Assembly (NCBI GenBank): GCA_963578475.1
Contig: CAUZCL010000024.1
Location: forward strand, 1-64,000
Length of the DNA stretch: 64,000 nucleotides
From: SMYC01 sp963578475
Lineage (GTDB): Bacteria; Acidobacteriota; Vicinamibacteria; Marinacidobacterales; SMYC01
Direction: 5' to 3'
Shown one piece after another: positions 46,413 to 55,948 of this stretch. How positions within the stretch are numbered: position 1 is the first letter of the stretch; the number at the start of each line of letters is the position of its first letter. The notes under the pieces are model-generated. The model did not search any database. It saw only the letters and a program-made list of their open reading frames with translations, and was not told the origin of the DNA. A program made the position numbers and the translations under genes.

Positions 46413-48166
46413 CGACAGAGCCCATATCCAAGATGGCTAAGATCCGCTTGATGCCAGATGCGCTGGCGAATCAAATCGCCGCGGGTGAAGTCGTCGAGCG
46501 CCCAGCTTCGGTCGTCAAGGAGCTAGTGGAGAACTCAATCGATGCGGGCGCGAGCACTATTTTCGTTCTCATCGAGAAGAGCGGCAAGGATCGAATCCGG
46601 GTTTCCGATGACGGTATCGGTATGAGCCCGGAAGATGCGCGCCTCGCTCTCGAACGTCACGCCACGAGCAAGCTCTACTCCGCGGACGATCTCTCGAACA
46701 TCTCGTCGCTGGGTTTTCGTGGCGAGGCGCTGCCGTCCATCGCTTCGGTGTCGCACTTCTCACTTCAGACTCGGGAAGCCTCGTCGAACGCGGGCTACGA
46801 GGTCGAAATCGTTGGGGGGAAGCTCGTTCGAGAAGGGGAGCTCGGCGTGCCTCCCGGCACGATCATCGACGTGCGGCAACTATTCGTGAACGTGCCCGCG
46901 CGCCGCAAGTTTCTACGTGCCGACGTCACCGAGGCGTCGCACATTGCGGCGCAGATTTCGAACCTTGCCGTTTGCTACCCCGACGTGCATTTCCGTCTCG
47001 AGCATGGCAAGAGGAAGCTGCTCGACGCCCCATCGGTCCCGTCGCGGCGCGAGCGCATCTATCAAATAGAGAAAAGCTGGGTGGAGAGCGCGGTCGTCCT
47101 TGACGACCACGTCGGAAGCCTCGCGCTTCAGGCCTGGCTCGCACCGCCCGCGGAGTCCCGCGGGACGTCGAAGCACCTGCACGTCTACGTGAACGGAAGG
47201 CCTGTCAAAGATCGCATCCTCACCCACGCGGTCATGGAAGCCTATCGCCAGGCCTCCTCGAAATCAGGAACACCGCGCGTTTACTTGTTCCTCGAGCTTC
47301 CGCCCGACAAAGTCGACGTCAACGTCCATCCCGCGAAGAGCGAGGTGCGTTTCGTCGACCAGCAGCTCGTCCACAAAGCCGTGTTCTCTACCGTGAAGAA
47401 CACGCTGCACGGCAACGGACGAGCGCCGGAAATAACGATTTCGAAGTCGAGACTCTCGCCGCCGCCGTTCGTGCGGGAGCCGACTCCCGCTCTGTCGGGA
47501 ATTACAGGAATGTCGGGGACCGATATGACTGAAGCTCTACTGAGCCAAAAGCCGGCGCCGGTCGAGCCCACCCCCACATTTACCGAGTTCGCCGATACGC
47601 CGCCGATCCCGATCGGACAGTTCCGTGAAAGCTACATCCTCGCCGCCGATGACGACGACGTTTGGCTCATCGACCAACACGCGGCGCACGAGCGCCTCCT
47701 CTACGAGGATCTCGTGGATCGAGGCGATAGCGGTGAGCAGCAACTCTTGCTGACCGCCATGCCGCTCGAGCTCACGCCGTCCGAGCGCGTGACGATGGAG
47801 GAAGAGCTCTCGCAGCTTCTTGCTTTCGGCTATGACATCGAGCCTTTCGGCGGCGACGGCTACGTCATCCGCGCCGTACCCGCGGCCCTCTCGGGGCTCG
47901 ACACGTTGCGGCTCGTGCGTGCAGCGCTCGGTGAACGCGAGCGCGATTGCCGCAGCTCGTCGGTCATCGAGGCGCAAAGCCGCATTGCCGCCCGGCTCGC
48001 TTGCCACGCGGCTATCAAAGTCAACTTCCCGCTCACCATGGATAAGATGCAATACATCGTGCGGGCGCTCTGGAAGGCGCGACAGCCGACCGTCTGTCCG
48101 CACGGCCGCCCGACGACCCTTCGGATTGGCCTCGAGCAGATTGAAAGAAACTTCGGGAGGGTCTAG
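46409..48166 (+). CDS. mutL: DNA mismatch repair protein MutL with endonuclease motif
   Basis: 585 residues: a GHKL ATPase domain (about 10-330) with LANQIAAGEVVERPASVVKE, DDGIGM and GFRGEALPSIASVS, a short linker, and a C-terminal domain holding DQHAAHERLLYE from D422, exactly the DQHAx2Ex4E nicking motif. ACHAAIK, CPHGRP and a terminal FGR, the other endonuclease metal-site motifs, are present. Mismatch repair here is therefore expected to be MutH-independent. The start is ATG 46409 overlapping glyS; an in-frame ATG lies eight codons later. Confidence 0.96.
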   Translation: MTTEPISKMAKIRLMPDALANQIAAGEVVERPASVVKELVENSIDAGASTIFVLIEKSGKDRIRVSDDGIGMSPEDARLALERHATSKLYSADDLSNISSLGFRGEALPSIASVSHFSLQTREASSNAGYEVEIVGGKLVREGELGVPPGTIIDVRQLFVNVPARRKFLRADVTEASHIAAQISNLAVCYPDVHFRLEHGKRKLLDAPSVPSRRERIYQIEKSWVESAVVLDDHVGSLALQAWLAPPAESRGTSKHLHVYVNGRPVKDRILTHAVMEAYRQASSKSGTPRVYLFLELPPDKVDVNVHPAKSEVRFVDQQLVHKAVFSTVKNTLHGNGRAPEITISKSRLSPPPFVREPTPALSGITGMSGTDMTEALLSQKPAPVEPTPTFTEFADTPPIPIGQFRESYILAADDDDVWLIDQHAAHERLLYEDLVDRGDSGEQQLLLTAMPLELTPSERVTMEEELSQLLAFGYDIEPFGGDGYVIRAVPAALSGLDTLRLVRAALGERERDCRSSSVIEAQSRIAARLACHAAIKVNFPLTMDKMQYIVRALWKARQPTVCPHGRPTTLRIGLEQIERNFGRV

Positions 48167-48170
48167 GCGC

Positions 48171-48380
48171 TTGCCCAAGAAACGAGACGTCAATTGGTCA
48201 GGGTGGACGCTGTACTATGTCGGACGCGGGCTCGAGTTGTTCGGCTTCATCCTCGTGACCCTTGCGATGGTTAACTTTTTCGGCACCAGTCAAATGCGGC
48301 CCATGCTCGGGATGACGGGCGTGGGCGGGGCCTTCTTTGTCGTTGGTTGGCTTCTTTCCAAGAACGACCCGGGACGTTAA
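48171..48380 (+). CDS. Small two-helix membrane protein
   Basis: A 69-residue protein starting at TTG 48171, five bases after mutL. A basic N-terminus (PKKRDVNWSGW) is followed by two hydrophobic helices, GLELFGFILVTLAMVNFF and GVGGAFFVVGWLL, and a short polar end. I recognise no family. The size and position, two bases before the next gene, suggest co-transcription with mutL and the M29 peptidase. Confidence 0.55.
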   Translation: MPKKRDVNWSGWTLYYVGRGLELFGFILVTLAMVNFFGTSQMRPMLGMTGVGGAFFVVGWLLSKNDPGR

Positions 48381-48382
48381 AA

Positions 48383-49549
48383 ATGAAAAAAACAGCGTTG
48401 GTCTTCGGATTGACTTTGGTTCTTGGCGGCTCGGCAGCTGCTCAGTCGGTGCCCCCGCAATTTACTCTTGATTACCAAGCGATGGCGAAGAAGATCGTCG
48501 AACGTCTCGCGATGAAGCCGGGCGAGAGCTTTCTCGCCGTGGCCCATCCCGGCCTCTTCGAGGCGCTCATCCCCCATCTGCGCTACGAGGTGATGAAAGT
48601 GGGGGCGATCGATCTCGGCGTCATCGATGTGCTCGCGCAACCCGTGCCCGGTGGTTGGAGTGAAGAGACGCTTCGCGAGGGCGGACGCGCATCGCGCGCG
48701 AAGCTGGCCGAGATGCTCGAGGACGTCGATGCCTCCATCATGCTTCCAGGCACCAACCCTGGGCAGCCCGTCTACGCGGCCATTCAAGATCTGCTGCGTG
48801 CGGGGAAAGGACGGACGATCCACTTTCATTGGCTCGAGAACGGGAGCGCCTTTCCTTTGCCGGGCCAACCGCTTCCGGCGCGCCATGTTATCGAAGCCGT
48901 TTATCAACAGGCTCTTCTGGAGACGGATTATGTCGCGATGGCGGCCCATCAACGCCGCTTCGAGGCCGCCATGAGAGGCTCGGCCGTGCGGGTCACGAGC
49001 TCGGCGGGAACGAATATCCGCTTCCGCATCGGCGAGCGCCCGGTGAATTTCCAGGACGGCAACGCTTCCAAAGCGCGGACGGATGAGGGGGTCATCTTGA
49101 TCGATCGCGAGATCGAGCTTCCATCGGGCGCCGTGCGTGTCGCGCCGATCGAGGATTCGGTGTACGGAACGATTGCGTTTCCGCCGTCGCAATGGGCGGG
49201 CCGGCCCGTCCACGGCCTGAAGCTCGTATTCGAGCGCGGAAAGGTTATCTCTTTTTCCACTGACTCCGGCGAAGACGCCGTGCGTCGCGAGATGGAGGGC
49301 GCTGGCGACGCGGGAAAATCTTTCCGCGAGCTCGCGCTGGGTTTCAATCCGCTCCTCGAGGTGTCGGAAGAGAATCCCTGGATTCCGTATTACGGCTATG
49401 GCGCCGGTGTCGTCCGCCTATCTCTCGGTGACAATTCCGAGCTCGGAGGGGACGTCACGGGAGGCTATGTCCGCTGGAACTTCTTCGTTGACACTACGGT
49501 CACCGTCGGCAATGACGTGTGGGTGCGTGACGGCGAGCTCATCAAGTAG
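48383..49549 (+). CDS. Exported M29-like aminopeptidase
   Basis: A 388-residue protein. I start at ATG 48383, which begins a signal peptide (KKTALVFGLTLVLGGSAAAQ). The mature part matches M29/AmpS-type aminopeptidases, with the metal-site-like stretches IRFRIGERPVNFQDG, EIELPSGAVRVAPIEDSVYG and a C-terminal YGYGAGVVRLSLGDN. Family members remove N-terminal residues from peptides using two divalent metals. It is intact, in contrast with the neighbouring M55 peptidase gene, and may work in the periplasm. Confidence 0.75.
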   Translation: MKKTALVFGLTLVLGGSAAAQSVPPQFTLDYQAMAKKIVERLAMKPGESFLAVAHPGLFEALIPHLRYEVMKVGAIDLGVIDVLAQPVPGGWSEETLREGGRASRAKLAEMLEDVDASIMLPGTNPGQPVYAAIQDLLRAGKGRTIHFHWLENGSAFPLPGQPLPARHVIEAVYQQALLETDYVAMAAHQRRFEAAMRGSAVRVTSSAGTNIRFRIGERPVNFQDGNASKARTDEGVILIDREIELPSGAVRVAPIEDSVYGTIAFPPSQWAGRPVHGLKLVFERGKVISFSTDSGEDAVRREMEGAGDAGKSFRELALGFNPLLEVSEENPWIPYYGYGAGVVRLSLGDNSELGGDVTGGYVRWNFFVDTTVTVGNDVWVRDGELIK

Positions 49550-49567
49550 AAAAGAAAGGACCACACT

Positions 49568-50456
49568 ATGAAACGTACCGCATTGTTCTTGAGCTTGGCG
49601 CTATTGAGCGTCCACGCGTCGCAGGCGCAGACAGGGCTCAAAGTGACATCTCGGCCGATCTCGAGGGCGTCGCGGGAACTGTCACTCGCGAGCAGACGGG
49701 ACAGAACGGATTCGAGTACCAAAAGACCCGGGAGTGGATGACGCGGGAAGTGCTAGCAGCCATCGAGGGCGCGCGCGCTGCCGGCGCCACGAGATTCTCG
49801 TGGCGGATTCTCACGGAAACGGCCAGAACTTGCTGACCGACATGATTCCGAGCGGCATCGAGATCGTCCGCTCGTGGCCGAGGCCTCTAGGCATGATGGA
49901 AGGCGTTGACGAGAGCTTCGATGCCGTGCTCTTCATTGGCTATCACGCGTCGAGCTCGAATGTCGCGGGCGTCTTCGCGCATACTATTACCGGTGCTTTC
50001 ACGGAGGTCAGCATCAATGGGATCGCGGTCACCGAAGCCGCGTTCAACGCGGCCATCGCGGGGCATTTCGGTGTTCCGGCCGTGATGATCTCGGGCGACG
50101 ACGCCGTCATCGAAGAAACCCGCTCGATTCTCGGCGAGCTCGAAGGCGCTGTCGTGAAGCATAGTTATAGCTTCAACGCCGCGCGGACGCTGACGCCGGA
50201 GGACGCCCGCGCGTTGATCCGTGACAAGGCGCAAAAGGGTGTCGAGCGACGAGCCGCGCTCGAGCCCTCTGTCGTGGAGACGCCCGTCAGGCTGGACCTG
50301 ACTTTTCGCCGCCATCTCCCCGCGGAGCTTCTTTCTTATCTTCCTTCGGTCGAGCGAACCGGCTCGCACTCCGTACGCTTCGTTGGTGAGGACATGATTG
50401 TCGTGACGAAGTTCATGGAGTTTGCTGCCACCGCGCTCTCCGGGATCACGGAATAG
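49568..50456 (+). pseudogene. M55 D-aminopeptidase, two frameshifts
   Basis: From ATG 49568 a signal peptide (KRTALFLSLALLSVHASQAQ) and GLKV are in one frame. At about 49643-49648 two bases appear missing, and homology continues as ISADLEGVAGTV and RREQTGQ-like sequence to EGARAAGAT. At about 49790 one more base is missing and the third frame continues as EILVADSHGNGQN through GYHAS to FMEFAATALSG. The DppA/M55 ligands (DLE, the His of DSHGN and of GYHA) are present across the frames. A functional protein is unlikely. It stands next to an intact M29 peptidase, suggesting loss of one step of periplasmic D-peptide use. Confidence 0.85.
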
Positions 50457-50471
50457 GCAGTCGAATTCCGC

Positions 50472-50894
50472 CTACTCTCCGATGATCTTGATGAGCACCC
50501 GTTTGGGCCGGCGACCGTCGAACTCCCCGTAAAAGATCTGCTCCCACGGTCCGAAGTCGAGCTTGCCGTCGGTGATGGCGACCACGACCTCGCGCCCCAT
50601 CACTTGACGCTTGTGATGCGCGTCGCCGTTATCTTCGCCCGTCCGGTTGTGGTGGTAGCGCTCCGGGCTCGCGTCGAAAGGCGCGAGCCACTCGAGCCAC
50701 CGCTTGTAATCTTCGTGAAGTCCGGGCTCGTCGTCATTGATGAAAACGGAGGCGGTGATGTGCATGGCGTTGACCAGGCAGAGGCCCTCTTGAACCCCGC
50801 TTTCCCGAAGCGCGTCTTCGACCTCGCGCGTGATGTTCACGAAGTCCATCCGCTCCGCCACCTCGAAGGTGAGCGTTTTGCGAAGGCTCTTCAA
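50472..50894 (-). CDS. yjbQ: UPF0047/YjbQ-family protein
   Basis: 140 residues from a TTG at 50894 (TTGAAGAGCCTT). A longer frame to 51101 would run antiparallel inside the CBS gene. Family markers are VEDALRESGVQEGLCLVNAM-like sequence, HITASVFINDDEPG, YHHNRTGEDNGDAHHKR and FGPWEQIFYGEFDG. YjbQ proteins have a thiamin-phosphate-synthase-like activity in E. coli, but their true role is unclear. The TTGA overlap with the upstream CBS gene indicates a two-gene operon. Confidence 0.85.
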   Translation of the reverse strand: MKSLRKTLTFEVAERMDFVNITREVEDALRESGVQEGLCLVNAMHITASVFINDDEPGLHEDYKRWLEWLAPFDASPERYHHNRTGEDNGDAHHKRQVMGREVVVAITDGKLDFGPWEQIFYGEFDGRRPKRVLIKIIGE

Positions 50895-51325
50895 CCGCCG
50901 ATTCCGTCCGCCGTGAAAAAAGCGACGACCGAGTCGAGCTCTTGACTCAATTTGTCGACGCGTTGATGCAGAAGGTTGCGAATCGAGAGCAGGCCGAGAA
51001 CTTTCTTGTTGGCGTCGACGACGGGAAGATGACGGAAATGCCGCTCCGTCATGATCTGGAGGGCTTCGCCCATCGACATGTCTTTCGCGGCGGATACGCA
51101 ATCCGGTGTCATGACGTCGCCGACCGGCGTCTCTTTCGAGTCTTTCCCTTCGAGCACCACCCGGATCATGAGATCTCTTTCGGTGAATATGCCTGCCAAC
51201 TTGTCGTCCTTGACGACGGCAACCGCCCCCACACGCTGGTCGTTCATGAGGTGCACGGCATCGAAAACAGAGGCCTCGGGCGAGACCAGGGCTCCTGGTA
51301 CTCTCGCGATCTTCAGAAGGCCCAT
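50891..51325 (-). CDS. CBS-domain protein
   Basis: 144 residues containing a CBS pair: first domain with LVSPEASVFDAVHLMNDQRVG, second with VMTPDCVSAAKDMSMGEALQ and HFRHLPVVDANKKVLGLLSI. CBS pairs bind adenosine nucleotides or SAM and regulate partners. No catalytic domain is attached, so it may act in trans. AAGGAG six to seven bases before the ATG is a good ribosome binding site. It is coupled to yjbQ and divergent from the porin-like gene at 51566. Confidence 0.85.
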   Translation of the reverse strand: MGLLKIARVPGALVSPEASVFDAVHLMNDQRVGAVAVVKDDKLAGIFTERDLMIRVVLEGKDSKETPVGDVMTPDCVSAAKDMSMGEALQIMTERHFRHLPVVDANKKVLGLLSIRNLLHQRVDKLSQELDSVVAFFTADGIGG

Positions 51326-51565
51326 ATGGCGCGCTCCTTTCTGAGCGTTAATCCTAATGTCCGGTTAAAACCAATTCCTTGGGAGCGTTCGGCGAGTGAC
51401 AGAGTGCGTATCGAGCTCGGGCAATGCCCGATACCGAACTTCCGAATGCTAGATTGTTGACCAAGTGGGCTCCGTTCCGCAAGCGCCGCCGGAGCCGTTT
51501 CGATGGCGTTTCTCGACAAACCTCTATCTTGTTGATATGGCTTGAGTAACGAGTCCTTCCCTCCC

Positions 51566-52738
51566 ATGTCGAGATATCTTTTCCGTCTTCTGTTGGTCCT
51601 CTGTGTTCTGTCGGGGCTCGTGCCGGACATTGTGGAAGCGATCCCGGCATTCGCGCGACGCTACGAGCTGCCCTGTCATTTCTGTCATGACGGCTTTCCA
51701 AAGCTGAGCGTTCTCGGCGAGCAGTTCAAGGAGCGAGGCTTTCGGCTCGACAACGACAAGAGCGATGTGAGCACGTGGATTCGCTCCGTGCCTGTGAGCG
51801 TTCGCGGCGCGTTTCGCCAGACCTTCGAGGAGAACGGCAACGCGGTTTCGAGCGGCCTCGTTCGGTTCGTAACCGCTGGCGACTTTGGCAGCCGCGTGTC
51901 TTATTGGCTCGAGGACAACTACGTTTTGGATAGCGATGATTCGAGACGCGTGGGGCTGGGCAACGCATTCGTGCGTGTCGAGATCTTGCCCGACGAGCTG
52001 TATATCCGGGGAGGACGGCTCGAGCTCGATTTGCCGTTCACCCAGACGCGCATGCCCCAGCTCTTCCGCTACGAGATCTACTTCGCGAATACCGGTTTCG
52101 AGACCGACAATATTGGCGTCCACCAGGACGGCATCGAGATCCGTGGCTTTCTCGACGACACCACGCGGTGGTCGATTGCCGTGGTGGATGGTTATGACAG
52201 CGAAGAGCAAAACGCTATTTCCGAAGATGTCGGCAAGTCCGAAAGCAACGTTTTCGGCCGTCTGGTACGCCGCTTCGGCGAGGGGCTAGCCGGGATGTAC
52301 GTCCATTGGGGAGGCAACACGCTCACCCGCAGGAGCGGCGATGACGTCCTCGAGTCGAGGAACGGTATTCTCCGCCTCGGCGCCGACGCGTCGGTCTATC
52401 TCGGACAGGCGCATGTGTATGGGACGCTCTCCTACGGCCGCGACAGCAATTCCTTAGCCAATGCGGAGAACCCGAACGGTACCCGTGAAGCGCTGTCTTT
52501 CACGGGAGGTTTTTTCCAAGTCGATTTCGCGCTCCGTGACGACCTCGTCGTAACCGGCCGCCTGAACGCCGTCCGCGGCCCGCCTCCCGGAACGAAGGAC
52601 CCGTCGAAATCCTTCGTACAATTCGCCCCCGGCTTGAGGCTATGGCTCCACCCCCAAATACGTCTAGCTGGCGAAATAGCTTTCGCCAACCAAGACCTAC
52701 CCACGAAGGCAGCTTTTCGGTTTGAGATCGTGTCTTAG
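51566..52738 (+). CDS. Outer-membrane porin-like protein with CxxCH haem motif
   Basis: 390 residues. The signal peptide starts at ATG 51566 and ends near IVEAIPAFA. Immediately after it is ELPCHFCHDGFPKL, a CxxCH c-type haem attachment site. The remainder is beta-rich with alternating hydrophobic strands and looks like an outer-membrane barrel. It ends SYGRDS..., then GGFFQVDFALRDD, and FRFEIVS at the C-terminus. This resembles porin-cytochrome-like proteins of environmental bacteria, which may carry electrons across or at the outer membrane. Another possibility is that the CxxCH is only a disulfide site. The next genes are broken. Confidence 0.65.
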   Translation: MSRYLFRLLLVLCVLSGLVPDIVEAIPAFARRYELPCHFCHDGFPKLSVLGEQFKERGFRLDNDKSDVSTWIRSVPVSVRGAFRQTFEENGNAVSSGLVRFVTAGDFGSRVSYWLEDNYVLDSDDSRRVGLGNAFVRVEILPDELYIRGGRLELDLPFTQTRMPQLFRYEIYFANTGFETDNIGVHQDGIEIRGFLDDTTRWSIAVVDGYDSEEQNAISEDVGKSESNVFGRLVRRFGEGLAGMYVHWGGNTLTRRSGDDVLESRNGILRLGADASVYLGQAHVYGTLSYGRDSNSLANAENPNGTREALSFTGGFFQVDFALRDDLVVTGRLNAVRGPPPGTKDPSKSFVQFAPGLRLWLHPQIRLAGEIAFANQDLPTKAAFRFEIVS

Positions 52739-52769
52739 CTTCAAGCGCCCATGAGCAAACGTTTCGACT

Positions 52770-53600
52770 TCACATAGAGGTGGGCTCTCGTCGAATCCGA
52801 ATCGCCAAGAATCGGTCGGCGAGCGCATAGGAACCGTTTGTGGGCTCGATGGCGTCTTTCGCAATCAGCGCCGCCACAGCCCTCTGTGCGTTCGACCCCG
52901 AGCGAAGACCGTATCGCTGGGTGAACGTCGACGCGAAAGGTCGTACACCGGTCGGCGCCTGCGCCAAACCCTTCAAGAAGCGTCGCTGGTTCGCGGTCAA
53001 TGACTCCCAGAGCGTCGTGTACGCGAAACCCTCGCGATCGAGCACGAGATTGACCGCGCGCCGCAACATCCCTTCAGAAATCGGCGCTCCCTCCTCGGCC
53101 AGCTCCCACAGCACGTAGCACAGATGCTGCGTGTAGAACGGGTGGCCCTCGGTAAGCTCGAAAACGGCTCGGATCACACTATCCGGGATATTCTTGTCGG
53201 CCCGTCGGAAGCGCTCGCGGATAAATGGCATCCAGTGCTTTTGCTCAATCGGTTGTAGGGGGTGGTGGCCCGCTGCTCTCTACAGAGGCCGAGACCGGTC
53301 CAGGAACGTTCCCTGGATCAAGTGTTTCTTGCTACCGAGAAAGATGTAAGCCACATCGGCGTGATTCTGAATGATGATCCGAAGTTTGGGCTTGGCCATA
53401 TCGTTTCCATAACCGAGCAAACTCCATCCTTCCTCGGCTGATCTCTTTGAGGACTTGGTATCGAGACAACGTGCGGCCGATCCTTTGCTTTCGCCCGTGA
53501 CGACGTCCATGACCCAAATGTCCCCTTCCAATTGCTGCCAGGGGTAGTAGACGTAGCTGCGATCCGCGTCGCGACTGACCCTTGCGAGCTCATCGGCCAT
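52770..53600 (-). pseudogene. AAA-ATPase C-terminus with in-frame TAG, joined to a beta-propeller scrap
   Basis: On the minus strand, RIIIQNHADVAYIFLGSKKH, then LDRSRPL, then TAG (53280-53282, where the family has Tyr) and RAAGHHPLQPIEQKHW are continuous with FIRERFRRADKNIPDSVIRA and HPFYTQHLCYVLWEL. This is the C-terminal half of an archaeal-type ATPase (the P-loop is absent). Upstream, SRDADRSYVYYPWQQLEGD and IWVMDVVTGESK look like a PD40/TolB-type propeller strand, so two unrelated remnants meet at about 53400-53460. No product is expected. Confidence 0.7.
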
Positions 53601-53602
53601 CC

Positions 53603-54037
53603 ATGGTTTGAACCGTCCTTCCTTTCTTGCTCATCCTCGCAATTCTTGGGTGTGCACCCGCCCAAGCTCCTGCGCCCGAGATTGATTTGGACGCGGAACG
53701 AGCCGCTCTCATGGAGACCGACGAGGCCCGTATGCTCGCGCCGGACGCGCCGTTGGCAGACGGCAAAGAGGCGGTCCGCGGCTTGCTCACTCAGCTCGAG
53801 TCGATGGAGGGCTTTTCCTTAAATTGGAGCCCAACGTCCGCCGAAGTGTCCGACGGCGCCGACCTCGGCTACACCATCGGCACTTACCAGATGATAGTGC
53901 TGGGCCTTGAAGGTGGGCTGGTGCAGATCGACGGGAAGTACACGACCATCTGGAAGAAGCAAGCCGACGGAGCGTGGAAAATCGCCGTGGATATGTTCAA
54001 CGCCAACGCTCCTCCCACGCCGGCAACTGAGAGTTGA
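53603..54037 (+). pseudogene. NTF2-like (DUF4440-type) lipoprotein, early TGA and internal deletion
   Basis: From ATG 53603 the frame is MV-TGA-TVLPFLLILAILGC, so a TGA (53609-53611, an Arg CGA codon is the likely origin) sits at codon 3 of a lipoprotein signal ending in the lipobox LAILGC. The rest resembles the DUF4440/SnoaL-like cone fold (PDAPLADGKEAVRGLL, YTIGTYQMI, WKIAVDMFN). A segment of about 20 residues that usually lies between METD and EARMLAP is missing. A TTG at 53627 could restart inside the signal peptide, so some product is not excluded. Confidence 0.65.
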
Positions 54038-54547
54038 TTTGGCGCGCCGGAAGGTAAGCTCTTTGGGACCCTCGATCGGAAGAACCCTAGCCGAGCAGCA
54101 ACCCGGCTAAACAATCATTGCAGAAACGTTACTTGTCCGTTGGGACGAGGAGGCGGAGCTCTTCGTGCCAGTTCTGAACGAGGACCGACTGAGTCGGTGG
54201 CGGCGCGGCCTCGCTGTCATCGATCATGACGAAGCTCTGGCCGTCAGGCATCACGTCGTATACTCCGCCGACGGACGGCTTCTAGAATTTGAAACATCGG
54301 GTATTGCTCGAACGATCGGTGAATCGCTCCTGCACTATCGTGTCACCGAAGAGATCGGTGCGGGTGGAATGGGTGTCATCTATCGGGACACCGAAAGTTC
54401 TTCAGACGAGGAAGGATGACGCTTATTTGCGTCGGGGTCAACCCATGCGGGGCCCTGCGACTGGTGCAAGTGAGACGGTTGAACACAGGAGGCAAAAGGT
54501 AGATACTAGGCCGAAGGGCGACGATGAGACATCGCCTATCTTGAGCT
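54038..54547 (+). pseudogene. Ser/Thr kinase N-terminal fragment and unassigned debris
   Basis: Within this 510-base stretch the only recognisable coding is at 54297-54419, where the frame reads TIGESLLHYRVTEEIGAG and GMGVIYRDTE, the first strands and Gly-rich loop of a PknB-type kinase, ending in a stop at 54417. Upstream codons (RLLEFETSG and before) match nothing I recognise. The catalytic part of the kinase is absent. Nothing else is seen in the stretch. Confidence 0.5.
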
Positions 54548-54988
54548 ATGAGCACACACGTGGGTCCAAAATTGAGCTACCGCCTGAAAGTTAGCGACAC
54601 CAAAGCTCCGACGGAAAGCGACGAGCGCTGGCTGCCGCGACGTTGCACGCTCGACGGCTTTCGTCAGGAGGCCGACGAGAGCGACGGTATGGACTTGAGC
54701 CAGTTGGAGCCTCTCACGCGGTTGAAGGTTCAGACGTGCAACACTCTCTACCGATTGACCATCCTCAGTCCCTGGGAGGCTAAAGTCATCGTTCAAGGTG
54801 GACAGTTTTTCGCCGAGCCTGCTGAAGCGAACCTTTGCGGTTCCAGCTACGGCGGCTGCATGCTCAAGACGCGCTGGATTGGGCTCGGGATGCGGATGGA
54901 GATTTACGGCAAACAGGGACCTATCGTGACCTCTCCGGTCCGCTCAGTGCACACCGAAGGCGATTCGTCACTCCCCGGTCCTTTCTAG
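54548..54988 (+). CDS. Conserved hypothetical protein
   Basis: A 146-residue protein, MSTHVGPKLSYRLKV onward, with a beta-rich core: LTRLKVQTCNTLYRLTIL, VIVQGGQFFAEPAEANLCGS, and GMRMEIYGKQGPIVTSPVR. I recognise the type as an uncharacterised family of environmental bacteria without a known role. No signal peptide or membrane helix is seen. It sits among gene fragments and may itself be the remains of a larger cluster. The ATG at 54548 lacks a strong ribosome binding site. Confidence 0.5.
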   Translation: MSTHVGPKLSYRLKVSDTKAPTESDERWLPRRCTLDGFRQEADESDGMDLSQLEPLTRLKVQTCNTLYRLTILSPWEAKVIVQGGQFFAEPAEANLCGSSYGGCMLKTRWIGLGMRMEIYGKQGPIVTSPVRSVHTEGDSSLPGPF

Positions 54989-55076
54989 GTACTTTTTCGG
55001 CTTCCCCATTGGCGCGGGAAAGCGCCCGACCGCTACTCCAGTCCGTCACCCCCACCGTTATACAACTCTCCGGCGA

Positions 55077-55917
55077 CCGGTCGTACCCGTCGGGCTCGAC
55101 AGGGACCGGAGGGTTCGCGCGATCGAGACTCGGCCCAGCTACCCCGACGGCGTCCAGGTGGTGCACCACGCCATTCCCAGGCTGATGATGAAAAACGAGG
55201 ACGGTGAGTGGGAGCGGGTGGCCAGCTTCACGGAGTACGCCATGGGCAAGGTCGGCGAGATCCTCCCGGACGACGCCTACCGCATACTGCCGAAGGACGG
55301 GTTGATCCAGTGGGACGTCCATTACTACCCGGGGGGCTCCGCCCAAGGCCGCACAGGCGCCATCGTCGCCAAAGGACAACGTCGTCCGGGTCGGCTTCTG
55401 GTTCTACGAGGACGACGAGACACCGAGTTACGAGCAGAACTTGGCGCTCTACCGGCTCCAGGGCGACATCCTCCTTGAGCCTGGGGGGACGGCCATGACC
55501 CAAGGATTTCACCGGTGGGACCACCCCGTCCGCATCGACCAGTACCAGGCCCACGGGCACGTCCATCTCCACGCGATGAGCATGCAGGCGATCTACCCGG
55601 ACGGCCGGCAGGAACTACTTAGCATGGTCACCAACTTCAGCGCGAAGTGGCATCACAGCTACATCTATGAAGACAACGTGGCCCCGCTCCTGCCTGAGGG
55701 TACGGTGCTCGTTCTCACGGGCTGGTACGACAACACGAAGAAGAACCCACTCGCCACGGATCCGAACCTCTTCGTGACGCGCGGCTCCCGCACCCACGAC
55801 GAGATGTCCCACGCTTGGCTCGCAGTGACCCATCTCGACCAGGAAGGCTACGAGCGCATCAAGGCCGAGCGGGAGCAGATGATGACCGATGAGCAGGAAG
55901 ACCGCCAGCAGCCGTAG
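55077..55917 (+). pseudogene. C-terminal part of a secreted monooxygenase/cytochrome-like protein, frameshifted
   Basis: Two frames join. The first holds VRAIETRPSYPDGVQVVHHA, a domain starting DGLIQWDVHYYPGG, and ends near 55365. The second, from DNVVRVGFWFYEDDETPSYE, covers GGTAMTQGFHRWDHPVRID and HSYIYEDNVAPLLPEGT to 55917. The pattern, conserved His residues and sequence like copper type II ascorbate-dependent monooxygenase-containing proteins of Acidobacteriota point to the C-terminal portion of a large exported enzyme. The N-terminal part, with any haem or copper sites, is missing. This assignment is tentative. Confidence 0.45.
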
Positions 55918-55948
55918 TGGTGGGTGATCACAGCCGGAGGATTGTGCG

